A stretch of 64,000 nucleotides of DNA. Origin: Snodgrassella gandavensis (GTDB lineage Bacteria; Pseudomonadota; Gammaproteobacteria; Burkholderiales; Neisseriaceae). Both the position numbers and the translations under genes were made by a program. Every line of letters starts with the position of its first letter. Within the stretch, counting starts at the first letter, position 1. Under the pieces are notes generated by a model. That model did not search any database. It worked only from the letters and a program-made list of their open reading frames with translations, and was not told the origin of the DNA. Of the stretch, positions 1 through 9,655 are shown piece by piece. Location: NCBI RefSeq assembly GCF_914768025.1, contig NZ_CAJZCE010000005.1:1-64000 (forward strand), written 5' to 3'.

Positions 1-111
1 CCGAAAGACCTCATGAGGCACTAAATAATATGACGCCGATTGAGTATAAAACACTAAAACAAGTAGCATGATTTTCTACGTCTGTTTTGTACTAACTATG
101 GGGTATTTACA
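1..111 (+). mobile_element. 3' end of an IS3-family element (OrfB C-terminus ...ERPHEALNNMTPIEYKTLKQVA* plus terminal repeat), truncated by window edge
   Basis: Plus-strand translation of bases 3-71 gives an IS3 OrfB C-terminus. Followed by ttttctacgtctgttttgtactaactatggggtatttaca, matching the end of the fuller copy at 16036-17225. Confidence 0.75.
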
Positions 112-505
112 ATCTGGTTGTTCGCGTCCAGTTCGCTGTTGCCAAACGCATCGCTATTGATTTTCCAGCTCTGTTCTCCCTGGCTGTTTAGCGCCAGTTG
201 CGGGGTGCCCAGATGGTCGTTTATTAGGTAGTGATAGCTGGCATTTTTCAGGGTCTGACCTTCGCTCAGGTTGGCCTGCCATAAGGGGCTGGTACCCCAG
301 TCGCTGTCTGGCTTCCAGCCATACGCTACGCGCATTTTGCCATTCTGATCCAGTTCGGCTAGCAGACCTTCGCTGCTGTAGATATAGTAGGTGGTCTCGC
401 CGTTTACGGTTTTGCTGATACGCCGCCCAAACGGGTCGTATTGGTAGCTGGCTATTTCTCTTGTGTCGTTGCTGACTTTACTCAAGCGTTCGACTGCATT
501 TTAGC
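112..505 (-). pseudogene. RHS core C-terminal fragment, interrupted by IS3 end
   Basis: ORF 96..485 (YQYDPFGRRISKTVNGETTYYIYSSEGLLAELDQNG...) is nearly identical to the 3' core of the 1899-6101 RHS. Its last residues come from the IS end. Confidence 0.85.
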
Positions 506-630
506 TTTTATTCAAAATAAATTAATTTTTGAAATTATCAATTATTTCAATTTGTTTCCAAAGAATAATTAATTCAATAAAATATAAATATAATATATAT
601 TTATATTAATTTTAATAGAATTTTTAACAA

Positions 631-656
631 AAATCCCAACTTAAAAGCTGGGATTT
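631..656. terminator. Hairpin/terminator (aaatcccaacttaaaagctgggattt)
   Basis: Inverted repeat directly downstream of ORF 720..1133. Confidence 0.55.
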
Positions 657-719
657 CGTATTGACTAAAATTTTTTAATATCTATAGCATTTTTTAAATA
701 ACAATAAGATTATATTTAA

Positions 720-1133
720 TTAATATATATCTGTATCTGTATCTATTTCTATAGTTAATTTAGCATCTAAAAGAGATATAAAATCTAAAGTATTTCTTTT
801 TAGGTAAATATCTGATTCAATATCATTATAGATATAAGCAACTATAATAAACATATAATATAAATTATATTCTTTCTTTAATTTGAGTAATATTTCAGTT
901 TTATCTTTAAGTTCATTAATTATTTGACATAATTGCTGATCTAAATCATTTATTGAATTTTCATAATTACGCAGACACCAAGTTGTTTCTATAGCTGGAT
1001 GGTATTGTGCGTCTGTCATACTTCCTTTAATTCTAGTTTTTGTGGGCAAAATTCCTAGCAATTTTGTTACCTCATCAGGATTAAATTCTTCTCCGCACAT
1101 AGCGAATTCTACCATTACTGTCGTTTGTTCCAT
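720..1133 (-). CDS. DUF4279-like putative immunity protein (orphan copy)
   Basis: 137 aa; same layout as 1491..1886 (VxFxxxGExFxPxxxTxLLxxLP...AxETxW...IY). Confidence 0.65.
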   Translation of the reverse strand: MEQTTVMVEFAMCGEEFNPDEVTKLLGILPTKTRIKGSMTDAQYHPAIETTWCLRNYENSINDLDQQLCQIINELKDKTEILLKLKKEYNLYYMFIIVAYIYNDIESDIYLKRNTLDFISLLDAKLTIEIDTDTDIY

Positions 1134-1142
1134 TTCAAACTC

Positions 1143-1440
1143 CTATAAATAATAACCAGTTGGAATACCTTTTCCAGCGCCACCCTTCCTAAATATCCAT
1201 AACTCTTTAGTATCTTTATTAATATATATCCCACTTAGACAGATCCTTTTTACCTACATTGTCTGCCTTAAATTCATGTGGATCATGCCTTTTTTCTTCA
1301 AATAGCTATTCTTTACTTTTTGTAAATTTCTAGGTTTATCTTTCCCATTATCTTGATCATCAGTATCAGGCGGATTTGGTGCTCCTCCTATATTTACATC
1401 ATCTATTTCAACATAGTAGCAATCAATTGTCCCACTTTTT
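1143..1440 (-). pseudogene. Orphan frameshifted toxin tip, paralog of the 1899-6101 RHS C-terminus (Ntox33-like)
   Basis: Reverse strand reads EIDDVNIGGAPNPPD...KDKPRNLQKVKNSYLKKKG, then in a shifted frame HDPHEFKADNVGKKDLSKWDIYINKDTKELWIFRKGGAGKGIPTGYYL*. This parallels ...YLKQRGHDAHKIKHEF...DIYVDKKSGKMWILRKKGNKGSKESGIPTGYIL. Confidence 0.75.
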
Positions 1441-1490
1441 TTTAAAAAGTGGGACAATTGATTTACTAATTTGTGAAATGCATATTTTTA

Positions 1491-1886
1491 TCAGTATATA
1501 TTAAAATCTATATCAGCATTGATACTTGCTATGAATTTCAATACATCTGGTTTTAACCGCATTACAGGATATTCATCATTTTCTAAACGAATAACTACAT
1601 CAAAAAGCATATCTATATTTAGCTCAGACCTTATTCGATTTAGAATATCTTCTTTACCTTGTATTAAACCAATTATTTTTTTTAATTGAATATTAATATC
1701 GTCTGATTTTTCATAGCCAGTGTCTATACGCCATTTTGTCTCTACTGCCGGCCAATTTTTTCCTTCAGGAACAATCCCCTTGATTATTGTACTATTTGGA
1801 AGAACATTTAAAAGATCAGTTATAGCACTCGGTTGAAAATGTTCACCATAAATGTCAAAAGCAACTTCCACGGATGTCGTTTCCAT
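1491..1886 (-). CDS. DUF4279-like putative immunity protein for the adjacent RHS toxin
   Basis: 131 aa, begins 12 nt after the RHS stop; DUF4279-like pattern. Confidence 0.65.
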   Translation of the reverse strand: METTSVEVAFDIYGEHFQPSAITDLLNVLPNSTIIKGIVPEGKNWPAVETKWRIDTGYEKSDDINIQLKKIIGLIQGKEDILNRIRSELNIDMLFDVVIRLENDEYPVMRLKPDVLKFIASINADIDFNIY

Positions 1887-1898
1887 ATTTAAATACCT

Positions 1899-4800
1899 TT
1901 ATAAAATATAACCTGTAGGGATGCCACTTTCTTTACTTCCTTTATTTCCTTTTTTTCTCAAAATCCACATCTTCCCAGATTTTTTATCGACATATATATC
2001 ATAGCGTTTAACCTCTGCTCTGTCTCCTAAAAATTCATGTTTTATCTTATGAGCATCATGACCTCTTTGCTTCAGATACCTGTCATCAACTTTTTTTAAG
2101 TCTTTAGGTTTATCCTCTCCATCATCATCATCAGGATCATCAGGATCATCATCATCAGGGAAATTTGGTGCCCCTCCTATATTTGCATCACTTATTTCAA
2201 CATCTTTAGTCTTACATTTCCCACCATCCGGTATTTTATTGTCACTAAGCGTAGGTACTGTTGGTAAAGTTGTAAGCCAACCTATAATACCCAATTTTAT
2301 TGCTTCTGTTGCCAGTTTGTTGCAAGTAGGATTTAAAGCACAGAATCGTATGCCAGCTATTCCAACCCTCACTGCTGCAGCAAGTGCTGGAACGAGCACT
2401 GGAGCAATCTCCCCAGTCGGATCACTATATACCAGTGGATTTCCACCTACATAACCATAGGTGTTTATTCCTCCCGCCAACCCTATCGGATCACTCTGGA
2501 TATACCGCCCAGTCTTGGCATCGTAATCACGGAAGTAGTTATATGACAGTCCGGTCTCTGCATCGTAGTACTGTCCCGGAAACCGCAGGTTCATGGTGAT
2601 CTGGTTGTTCGCCTCCAGTTCACTGTTGCCAAATGCATCGCTATTGATTTTCCAGCTCTGTTCTCCGGCGCTGTTTATGGCCAGTTGCGGGGTGCCCAGA
2701 TGGTCGCTTATCAGGTAATGATAGCTGGCATTTTTCAGGGTCTGACCTTCGTTTAGGTTGGCCTGCCATAAGGGGCTGGTACCCCAGTCGCTGTCTGGCT
2801 TCCAACCATACGCTACGCGCATTTTGCCATTTTGATCCAGTTCGGCTAGCAGGCCTGCGCTGCTGTAGATATAGTAGGTGGTCTCGCCGTTTACGGTTTT
2901 GCTGATACGCCGGCCAAACGGGTCGTATTGGTAGCTGGCTATTTCTCTTGTGTCGTTGCTGACTCTGCTCAGACGTTCGGCTGCGTTGTAGCTGTAGCTG
3001 AGTTTTTTATTGGCGCTTTCTTCTGTGGACAGTTGACCGTTGGCGGTATAGGTTAAGCTGGTCTGCTGTTTGCCTTCTCCCCATTTGATTAGCTGGTTGA
3101 GGTCGTTGTACTGCCACTCGCCTGCCTGCTGGGCGCTGCCTATGCGATTTCCGATGGCATCGTAGCTGTAGGATTCGGCACGCTGCTCTGTGGTTTCGCT
3201 ATCCGGTTTGACTTGGGTTAGTCTGTCCAGTGGGTCATACTGGTAGCTGCTGCTGCCTTTTTCGGTCTGGATACGGCTGATGTTGCTTACTTTGTCGTAG
3301 CTGTAGTTGCGTTCGAGTAAGGTCTGGCCTTTGCTGCTTAGTTTTATTTGTACTGGCCGCTGTAAGGCATCATAGCTGTTGGTTTGTTCTGCCTGTGGAT
3401 AGGTGATGCTGCGGGGTTGGTTCCACTGGTAGTTACGCCAGTTGATTTCTTCTCCGTTGGGCAGTACGGTTTTTTGTAGTTGGTCGTTGGCATAGCTGTA
3501 GGTTACGGTGCTGTTATCTGGATAGGTGATGCTGGCCAGATTGCCATCGGTATTGTAGCTGTATTTGAGGGTTTGCTTGAGGTTGCCATAGCTGATGGTT
3601 TCCTGCACTACTCGGCCTAATGCATCGCGCTGATAGGTGAAGTGGCTGTTGGTGCTGCCACTCTGCTGTACGTCTATCAGTTGGTTGTTGGCGTTATATT
3701 GATAGCGGACTGTCTGTTCGGCATTGTCTTGTCCAGCGGCAATGTAGTTTTGCTGGCTGATGTTGCCGGCGGCATCGTATTGATACTGTATACGATTGCC
3801 ATTGGTCTGTTTCTGTTCTATGAGCTGGTTGGCTTGGTTGTAGCTGTATTCGACATTATTGCCCAGTGTTTTGGTTTCTTTGATCAGGTTGTTGTTCTGA
3901 TCATAGGTGAAGTGATACTGGTTGCCATTGGGGTCGGTAAGGCCGGTGAGGTTGCTGAACAGGTCGTACTGGTACTGGGTTTTGCCTGCCAGTGCGTCTA
4001 TGTTTGCGCTAAGCTGACCTAGGGCGTTGTATTCGCTCTGACCGGTACGGTTGGCGGCATCAGTCTGGCTGATGAGCTGTCCCAGCTGGTCGTAGCTGCT
4101 ATGGCTGCTCAGTTGGGTGTTGTTGTCCAGCTGCTGGGTTACGCTGATGGTGTTACCCATGTTGTCGTAGGTATAGCTTTCGCTATAGGTCGGGTAGTTG
4201 ATTTTGGTCAACAGGCCGGCCTGGCTGGTACCGGGGGTGCCATATTCGTATGCTAGCTGGTTGCCGTTGTGGTCTTTATATTGGGTTAATCTGCTCCTAT
4301 TGTCATAGCTCTGCTCGCTTATCAGTCCGGATGGGCTGATGGTTTTGATGAGCCGGTTAAGCTGGTCATACTGGAGGGTGGTGATTTGATTCAGGGCGTT
4401 GCTGGCTTTTACTTCGCGTCCTTTGGCTGTGTCGCGATAGCTGTAGCTGGTGCTGTTGCCTTGGGCATCTGTTATGGCTACTACGCGACCCAATGCATCG
4501 GTTTGGATGCTGGTGCTATGGTTGAGCGGGTCGGTGATTTTGCTAGGGTAGCCGGCCGGGTTATAGTTCAGTTGCCATTTCTGCTGTAATGGGTTCTGTA
4601 TTTCGGTTGGCTTCCCCTGGATGTTATAGCTGTAGTGGTACTGCTGCCCTTTGCCGTCGGTATAGCTGGCTATGTTGCCGTAGCGGTCGAAGCTTTGTTG
4701 CAGGCTGATGCTTTGTTTGCCGCTGGCTATGGTGGCTTTGGTCTGCTGCCCCAGACTGTCGTACTCGAAGTTGACTACGCGCTGTTCGGGTTTGCCGGCG

Positions 4801-6101
4801 GCATAGGTGATTTTGGTGGGCTGGTTGGCCGCGTTGTATTCAAAGGTGATGCTGTCGCCTTTGGCGTTGGTCTGTTTTATCGGTTTGTTGGCCTGGTTGT
4901 ACTGATATTCTTCGGTGGCACCATTTGGATAGGTGATTTTAATCGGGTAGTCGGCCTGGTTATACTGGGTGGTGGTCACTAGGCCACGTTCGTCGGTGTA
5001 TTTGACGATGTTGTTGGCACTATCGCGCTGATAGCTGGCAGTGAGGCTGCCATTAATGCTTTCGCTCAGTACGCGCCCGTTGCTGTCAAATACGGTGACG
5101 GTTTTTTGGCCTGCCGGATCGTTTACGGTGATGGTGTACTGTTTGTTTACGCGGTTATATTCGGTGTTGTAGACGGTTACAGCTCCGGTTTTGCTGGTGA
5201 TTTTACCTACCCGCGCCAGTTTGTTCTCATGATCGGCTGCGCCGGTGCTGACTACGGCACTTTGCGATACAACGCCACCACTTTTGCCGCTGCCCATGGC
5301 TATTCTGCGGGTGGGTACGGAGAGGACGTAATCAATTTTGATAACGCCGCCATCGGGATCGGTGCGGCTGGTGAGCTGGCCGTTGTTGTCGTAACCATAC
5401 TTCCACACGTTACCCATGACGTCGGTAACTTGGGTTAGGCGATCTCCTGACCAGTTATAGCTCACGCTACGCCCGCTGCGGTCGGTGGCTTTGATCAGGT
5501 GTTCTTGGTTATCATAATCCAGGCTGTATACCAGTTCGCCGTTGTGGTCTTTGATGGCGCTGCGCCGGCCATCTTTGTCCAGTTCAAAGCTGACTTGTAT
5601 GTTGCTGGCATTGCCATAGGCTAATGGCCGCCCTTTGCTGTCGTAGTTTATCCAGTTGCCTTGCGGATCTGTCCAGCGCCAGCCGTTGTCGGTTTTTTTG
5701 ATTGTGACTTGTTTGTAGGTATATAAGTCGGCGTCGCCGCTACGCTGGTACAGGGTACCGGCGCGGTCGATGGTTTTGATACTGCTATCGAGTGGATCGA
5801 GTACGAAGCGTAGTTCTGCCCATGCCGGATTAAGGTACCAGCGTCCGTTTTCCCAGGTACGGTTGAGTTTAACTTCGCCACCTAATACCTTCACTCGCAT
5901 GTCTATGGTGTTTTCGGTGTACTCGGTATTCGGTAATCTGACGCTGGCATTGCTTACGCCGGATATTTTTTGGCTATTATCTGTTATGCGGGCATAAGCC
6001 ATTTGTGGCAGTGCCATGACCAGCATAAGGATATAGCTGATTACCCGGAACAGCCGGTCTTTTAAGCTGTTCCTGGGTCGTATGGTATTTTTTGTTTTCA
6101 T
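1899..6101 (-). CDS. RHS/YD-repeat polymorphic toxin with Sec signal peptide and Ntox33-like C-terminal tip
   Basis: 1400 aa; N-terminal hydrophobic signal (ISYILMLVMALPQMAYA), dense YD repeats, core end DPIGLAGGINTYGYVGGNPLVYSDPTGE, then a hydrophobic segment, acidic linker and variable tip. Confidence 0.93.
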   Translation of the reverse strand: MKTKNTIRPRNSLKDRLFRVISYILMLVMALPQMAYARITDNSQKISGVSNASVRLPNTEYTENTIDMRVKVLGGEVKLNRTWENGRWYLNPAWAELRFVLDPLDSSIKTIDRAGTLYQRSGDADLYTYKQVTIKKTDNGWRWTDPQGNWINYDSKGRPLAYGNASNIQVSFELDKDGRRSAIKDHNGELVYSLDYDNQEHLIKATDRSGRSVSYNWSGDRLTQVTDVMGNVWKYGYDNNGQLTSRTDPDGGVIKIDYVLSVPTRRIAMGSGKSGGVVSQSAVVSTGAADHENKLARVGKITSKTGAVTVYNTEYNRVNKQYTITVNDPAGQKTVTVFDSNGRVLSESINGSLTASYQRDSANNIVKYTDERGLVTTTQYNQADYPIKITYPNGATEEYQYNQANKPIKQTNAKGDSITFEYNAANQPTKITYAAGKPEQRVVNFEYDSLGQQTKATIASGKQSISLQQSFDRYGNIASYTDGKGQQYHYSYNIQGKPTEIQNPLQQKWQLNYNPAGYPSKITDPLNHSTSIQTDALGRVVAITDAQGNSTSYSYRDTAKGREVKASNALNQITTLQYDQLNRLIKTISPSGLISEQSYDNRSRLTQYKDHNGNQLAYEYGTPGTSQAGLLTKINYPTYSESYTYDNMGNTISVTQQLDNNTQLSSHSSYDQLGQLISQTDAANRTGQSEYNALGQLSANIDALAGKTQYQYDLFSNLTGLTDPNGNQYHFTYDQNNNLIKETKTLGNNVEYSYNQANQLIEQKQTNGNRIQYQYDAAGNISQQNYIAAGQDNAEQTVRYQYNANNQLIDVQQSGSTNSHFTYQRDALGRVVQETISYGNLKQTLKYSYNTDGNLASITYPDNSTVTYSYANDQLQKTVLPNGEEINWRNYQWNQPRSITYPQAEQTNSYDALQRPVQIKLSSKGQTLLERNYSYDKVSNISRIQTEKGSSSYQYDPLDRLTQVKPDSETTEQRAESYSYDAIGNRIGSAQQAGEWQYNDLNQLIKWGEGKQQTSLTYTANGQLSTEESANKKLSYSYNAAERLSRVSNDTREIASYQYDPFGRRISKTVNGETTYYIYSSAGLLAELDQNGKMRVAYGWKPDSDWGTSPLWQANLNEGQTLKNASYHYLISDHLGTPQLAINSAGEQSWKINSDAFGNSELEANNQITMNLRFPGQYYDAETGLSYNYFRDYDAKTGRYIQSDPIGLAGGINTYGYVGGNPLVYSDPTGEIAPVLVPALAAAVRVGIAGIRFCALNPTCNKLATEAIKLGIIGWLTTLPTVPTLSDNKIPDGGKCKTKDVEISDANIGGAPNFPDDDDPDDPDDDDGEDKPKDLKKVDDRYLKQRGHDAHKIKHEFLGDRAEVKRYDIYVDKKSGKMWILRKKGNKGSKESGIPTGYIL

Positions 6102-6713
6102 GTTATGACCCTTGTATTTAGTTGGTTTTTAGTTGTTAGTTATCTGGATCCGCTACTAAAGCTGCTGTCTCCTCCAGCCCAGTCCCAGCCAGTATTTGCA
6201 GTAAAGATACGGATATATATAATTATTTTATATGCATAAGAATAATAAATAGATTATATTAATTTTTTATTTAATATAAAAAATATTATCAATTTATTTG
6301 CTGATAAAATAATTTAGTACAATATAAAACATTGACACGGTATTTTTATTCACTATTTTTCCAAATATAGAAAATCAGTTAGAAGAATATATCTTCCTAT
6401 ATGTTTTTTAATATTATGTTGTAGTGGTTAAATTTGTTATGTTATATGATTTTTTAAAAGATAAACCTCTAGCAAGAATAAATTATATATATTAATGTAC
6501 CCTGCTAAAGTTTTATAAAAATTTCTGGTTATAGATAGATTAATTCTAGGCATTGATCTTTATTAATAACAAATAGTGATACTCGGAATTCTATGCCGTA
6601 GTTCTTGAAGCTTGGGATATCCTCTCGTTTCATTTTTTTCTTAATTGCCTTTTCAAACATGAATTAAAAAATACATCTTCTATTTTATTCAAAATTCTTT
6701 AAACCTAAATAAA

Positions 6714-7343
6714 TTAATTTTTGAATTCTTTTTTAGATTTAAAATGCTCTAGCTCTATATTATATTTTCCATAATAATCTTTAAATCTTTCTCTATCATA
6801 GAGTCGTTTATAAAGATATTCTCGTCCATATATGGCATTATTTATATCTTTATGAGCGAATCCCTCTTTTTCCCAGTCACGAAGTATAAATAACTGTTTC
6901 TTTTCTTCATCTGATAGCATATTGAGTTTTTTGATCAATATATTTTCCTGAGAACGAGTATCCATATTATAATGCCATATATATATACTTTTTATTTCAT
7001 TATCAATTTCCTTACTATGAGTTAAATTTTCACGGAAATTATTGTCAGCCAAAACCTGTCTGGCATAGCGAGCCAAGCAAAAGCGATGGGGTCTTTTCCA
7101 GTCTTCTGGTTTCTCCAACTGAGTAATAAACTTCTCGGCCAGCTCAAACCATTGCTTACGCTCTATATCGGAGTCTAAAATTTGGAAACTGAAAGATTTA
7201 TAAGACTCCCATGTATCTTTCCTTTTCACGATTACATGTAGATAAAGATTGTCTCCGGCTTTATTAAGGTAACAAACAATGGCTGCGAAATAATTATTTT
7301 GCGCCAGACACAGTCCTGTAAACTTATCTTGTTTATTGTCCAT
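6714..7343 (-). CDS. Putative immunity protein, paralog 3 of a ~200-aa family
   Basis: Shares NNYFA, DTWESY, KPEDWxRPHRFCLARYARxxL and DEEKKQLFILRDWEKE with 7375..7983 and 8558..9172. Confidence 0.6.
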   Translation of the reverse strand: MDNKQDKFTGLCLAQNNYFAAIVCYLNKAGDNLYLHVIVKRKDTWESYKSFSFQILDSDIERKQWFELAEKFITQLEKPEDWKRPHRFCLARYARQVLADNNFRENLTHSKEIDNEIKSIYIWHYNMDTRSQENILIKKLNMLSDEEKKQLFILRDWEKEGFAHKDINNAIYGREYLYKRLYDRERFKDYYGKYNIELEHFKSKKEFKN

Positions 7344-7374
7344 GGCATACCAACCAATTCTAAATAATATTTAA

Positions 7375-7983
7375 TTAAAATAACTTATCTTTTCTTTTAA
7401 AATCTTCCAGTTCTTTCATATATTTCTCATAATCTTTTTTTACTATTTCTTTATTATATAAGAAATAGTAAAAACTTTCACGACCACAAACAGCATAAAA
7501 CACATCCTCACAAGCGAATGCTTCTTTTTCCCAATCACGAAGTATGAATAACTGTTTTTTTTCTTCATCTGGTAACAAATTTAGTTTTTTGATTAATGCG
7601 GTTTCTTTTAACCGCGAAATGATGGTATAGCGATAGATATATTCATCATCAATATCCTTATTATAAACTAAATCTTCCCGAAAATTGTCATCTTCCAAAA
7701 TCTTTCTGGCATAACGCGCCAGACAAAAACGATGCGGTCTTTGCCAATCTTCCGGTTTATCTAACTGGTTAATAAAGTTCTCGGCTTGTTCAGACCATTG
7801 TGCGCAATCCACATCCGAGATAATATCCCGCCATCTGATAAAATCCGCCTGTCCAACTAAATTTTCACAAAATCCATAAGATTCCCATGTATCTCTTCTA
7901 TACACTTTTCCAGAGGTAGAAACAGCAAAATAATTATTTTTCGCCAGATACTTTGTTTGCAACTCATTTACCCTATCATTCAT
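7375..7983 (-). CDS. Putative immunity protein, paralog 2 of a ~200-aa family
   Basis: Shared motifs as above; tandem organisation. Confidence 0.6.
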   Translation of the reverse strand: MNDRVNELQTKYLAKNNYFAVSTSGKVYRRDTWESYGFCENLVGQADFIRWRDIISDVDCAQWSEQAENFINQLDKPEDWQRPHRFCLARYARKILEDDNFREDLVYNKDIDDEYIYRYTIISRLKETALIKKLNLLPDEEKKQLFILRDWEKEAFACEDVFYAVCGRESFYYFLYNKEIVKKDYEKYMKELEDFKRKDKLF

Positions 7984-8323
7984 GGTATATCAACCAATTT
8001 TAAATATTGTTTATTTTTACCATTTTTTTTTGGAGTCTTCAACTTCTGGTGTTTATTGTGTATGTTTCTTCATCCATTATATGCGAATTATTCTTGTATT
8101 AGATTATTTATATCTTTATATTTTATTCTTTAATCATAACTATGAGTACATCCGCTTTGCTGTATATTTATTCGTTGGTTAGTGTCATTATTATGAATAT
8201 AGAATGATCTATTCACACTCGTCACCTACAGAAATATAATTTTATTATTTATAAACTTTTTTCTTATATATATTACTTATAATTTGAATTAATTTAAAAT
8301 AAAAATTTAATATAATAGACAAT

Positions 8324-8352
8324 AAGAATAGCGTATAAAATACGCTATTCTT
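8324..8352. terminator. Hairpin aagaatagcgtataaaatacgctattctt
   Basis: Inverted repeat downstream of ORF 8558..9172. Confidence 0.45.
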
Positions 8353-8557
8353 ACAAAAGAAGCGGAAAGGTCTTTTTTAGCTTTCAGGCTTATCTAGCCG
8401 CATTAGATACTCTTTAGTTCTCTGATAATATTGCTTCGCTCTGTACCTGAAACCAAACCGCAGAAGCTTAACGATTATACAATAGACATTTTAGTCTTCC
8501 ATACTCTAAACTCCATTAAAAAAACTCAAATTTTTAATTAATTTAACTGGATTAAAA

Positions 8558-9172
8558 TTATTCATCTTCATCAAGTTTTCCAAAGACACTTTCTATTTTT
8601 TCCCAATATTTCTTATAATAAGTCTCATATTTTTCTTTATCATATAATCTTTTATATAGATATTCACGTCCATAAATAGCATAATGAACATCTTCTCCTA
8701 TACTACCCTTGATTTCCCAATCCTTTAGGATAAATAATTGAATTTTCTCATCTATAGATAGTTGATTTAATTTTTTAATTAATACAGTTTCTTTTAATCT
8801 GGAGATAAGCATATAACGGTAGATTTCTGAATCACTTAATAAATTATATTTTAATTTTCGTATAAAATCATCATCATTCAGAACCTGACGAGCACAACGA
8901 GCTAAACAATACCTATGTGGTTTTTTCCAGTCAATCGGTACATCTAATTTACTAATAACTTTACTCGCTTCTAAAATCCAAGATTTTTTATCTGTACCAT
9001 CCATACTAAAAGAAATATATTGTTCAAAAGTATCTAATCTATAGATGATAATATATACACCTGCATCATCAATATAAGCAACTATAGCTTTAAAGTAATT
9101 ATTTTTAACCAAACAAGTGTTTAACATATCAATTCCTTCAAAAAAACGAAATCTAATTGTATTTTTTTGCAA
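8558..9172 (-). CDS. Putative immunity protein, paralog 1, overlapping the toxin-tip ORF
   Basis: Overlaps the 3' end of 9153..9647 by 20 nt, as expected of a translationally coupled toxin/immunity pair. Confidence 0.6.
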   Translation of the reverse strand: MQKNTIRFRFFEGIDMLNTCLVKNNYFKAIVAYIDDAGVYIIIYRLDTFEQYISFSMDGTDKKSWILEASKVISKLDVPIDWKKPHRYCLARCARQVLNDDDFIRKLKYNLLSDSEIYRYMLISRLKETVLIKKLNQLSIDEKIQLFILKDWEIKGSIGEDVHYAIYGREYLYKRLYDKEKYETYYKKYWEKIESVFGKLDEDE

Positions 9173-9647
9173 TATCTTTGGGAACTTTCATTTTTTCTGC
9201 TATTTCTTGTTTTGATGATTTTAATATTTTATCTGCCTGAGGGTCATATTCACAACCCCAAAGTTTAGCCTCAGCTACTAGTTTTTTCAAGGCATTTAAA
9301 ATCCGATTATACCTTTTCTTATGTCCCCAGTCCCCTCCTTGATGTTCCATTAACTCGCCAGCTCTTATTCTTACTCTCATCGATAAATAAAATATTGCAT
9401 TTCTTAGTTTTCGACATCGATCGTTTGGGTCAAAGGGGTCATGCCCTAACCCTTTATTATTTTCACACTTGTCAAGTAAATTATCTTCTCCTGGATGCCT
9501 TGCATTAAGATATGGTAATTCATCAACTCCTCCAAAAATTCCACTACCTATATTGGGAAATTGCACATTTGGCAATGATTTATTACATACAGGAGATACT
9601 ATACATGCTGCTACAACGAATGCAGCAGCTACTGCCACAGGTATCAT
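9153..9647 (-). pseudogene. RHS toxin tip (helical, RCxxLxxxI...GH...GC type) disconnected from its core by a frameshifting deletion
   Basis: Begins inside the hydrophobic pretoxin segment MIPVAVAAAFVVAACIVSPVCNKSLPN, which is shared with 12624..13595. Confidence 0.7.
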
Positions 9648-9655
9648 TACCTGAG

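Noticed and set aside
2239-2599. Plus-strand ORFs 2239..2454 and 2384..2599, and repeats at 13067..13372 and 9512..9784
   Set aside because: They recur only because the RHS core DNA is duplicated; each is antisense to RHS.
3642-4982. Plus-strand ORFs (e.g. 3642..4022, 4386..4589, 4635..4982) with hydrophobic products
   Set aside because: They are antisense shadows of the repetitive RHS coding frame; composition is explained by the opposite-strand YD repeats.
1899-6101. CRISPR-like appearance of repeated short motifs
   Set aside because: Periodicity is that of YD-repeat codons; no constant repeat with unique spacers.
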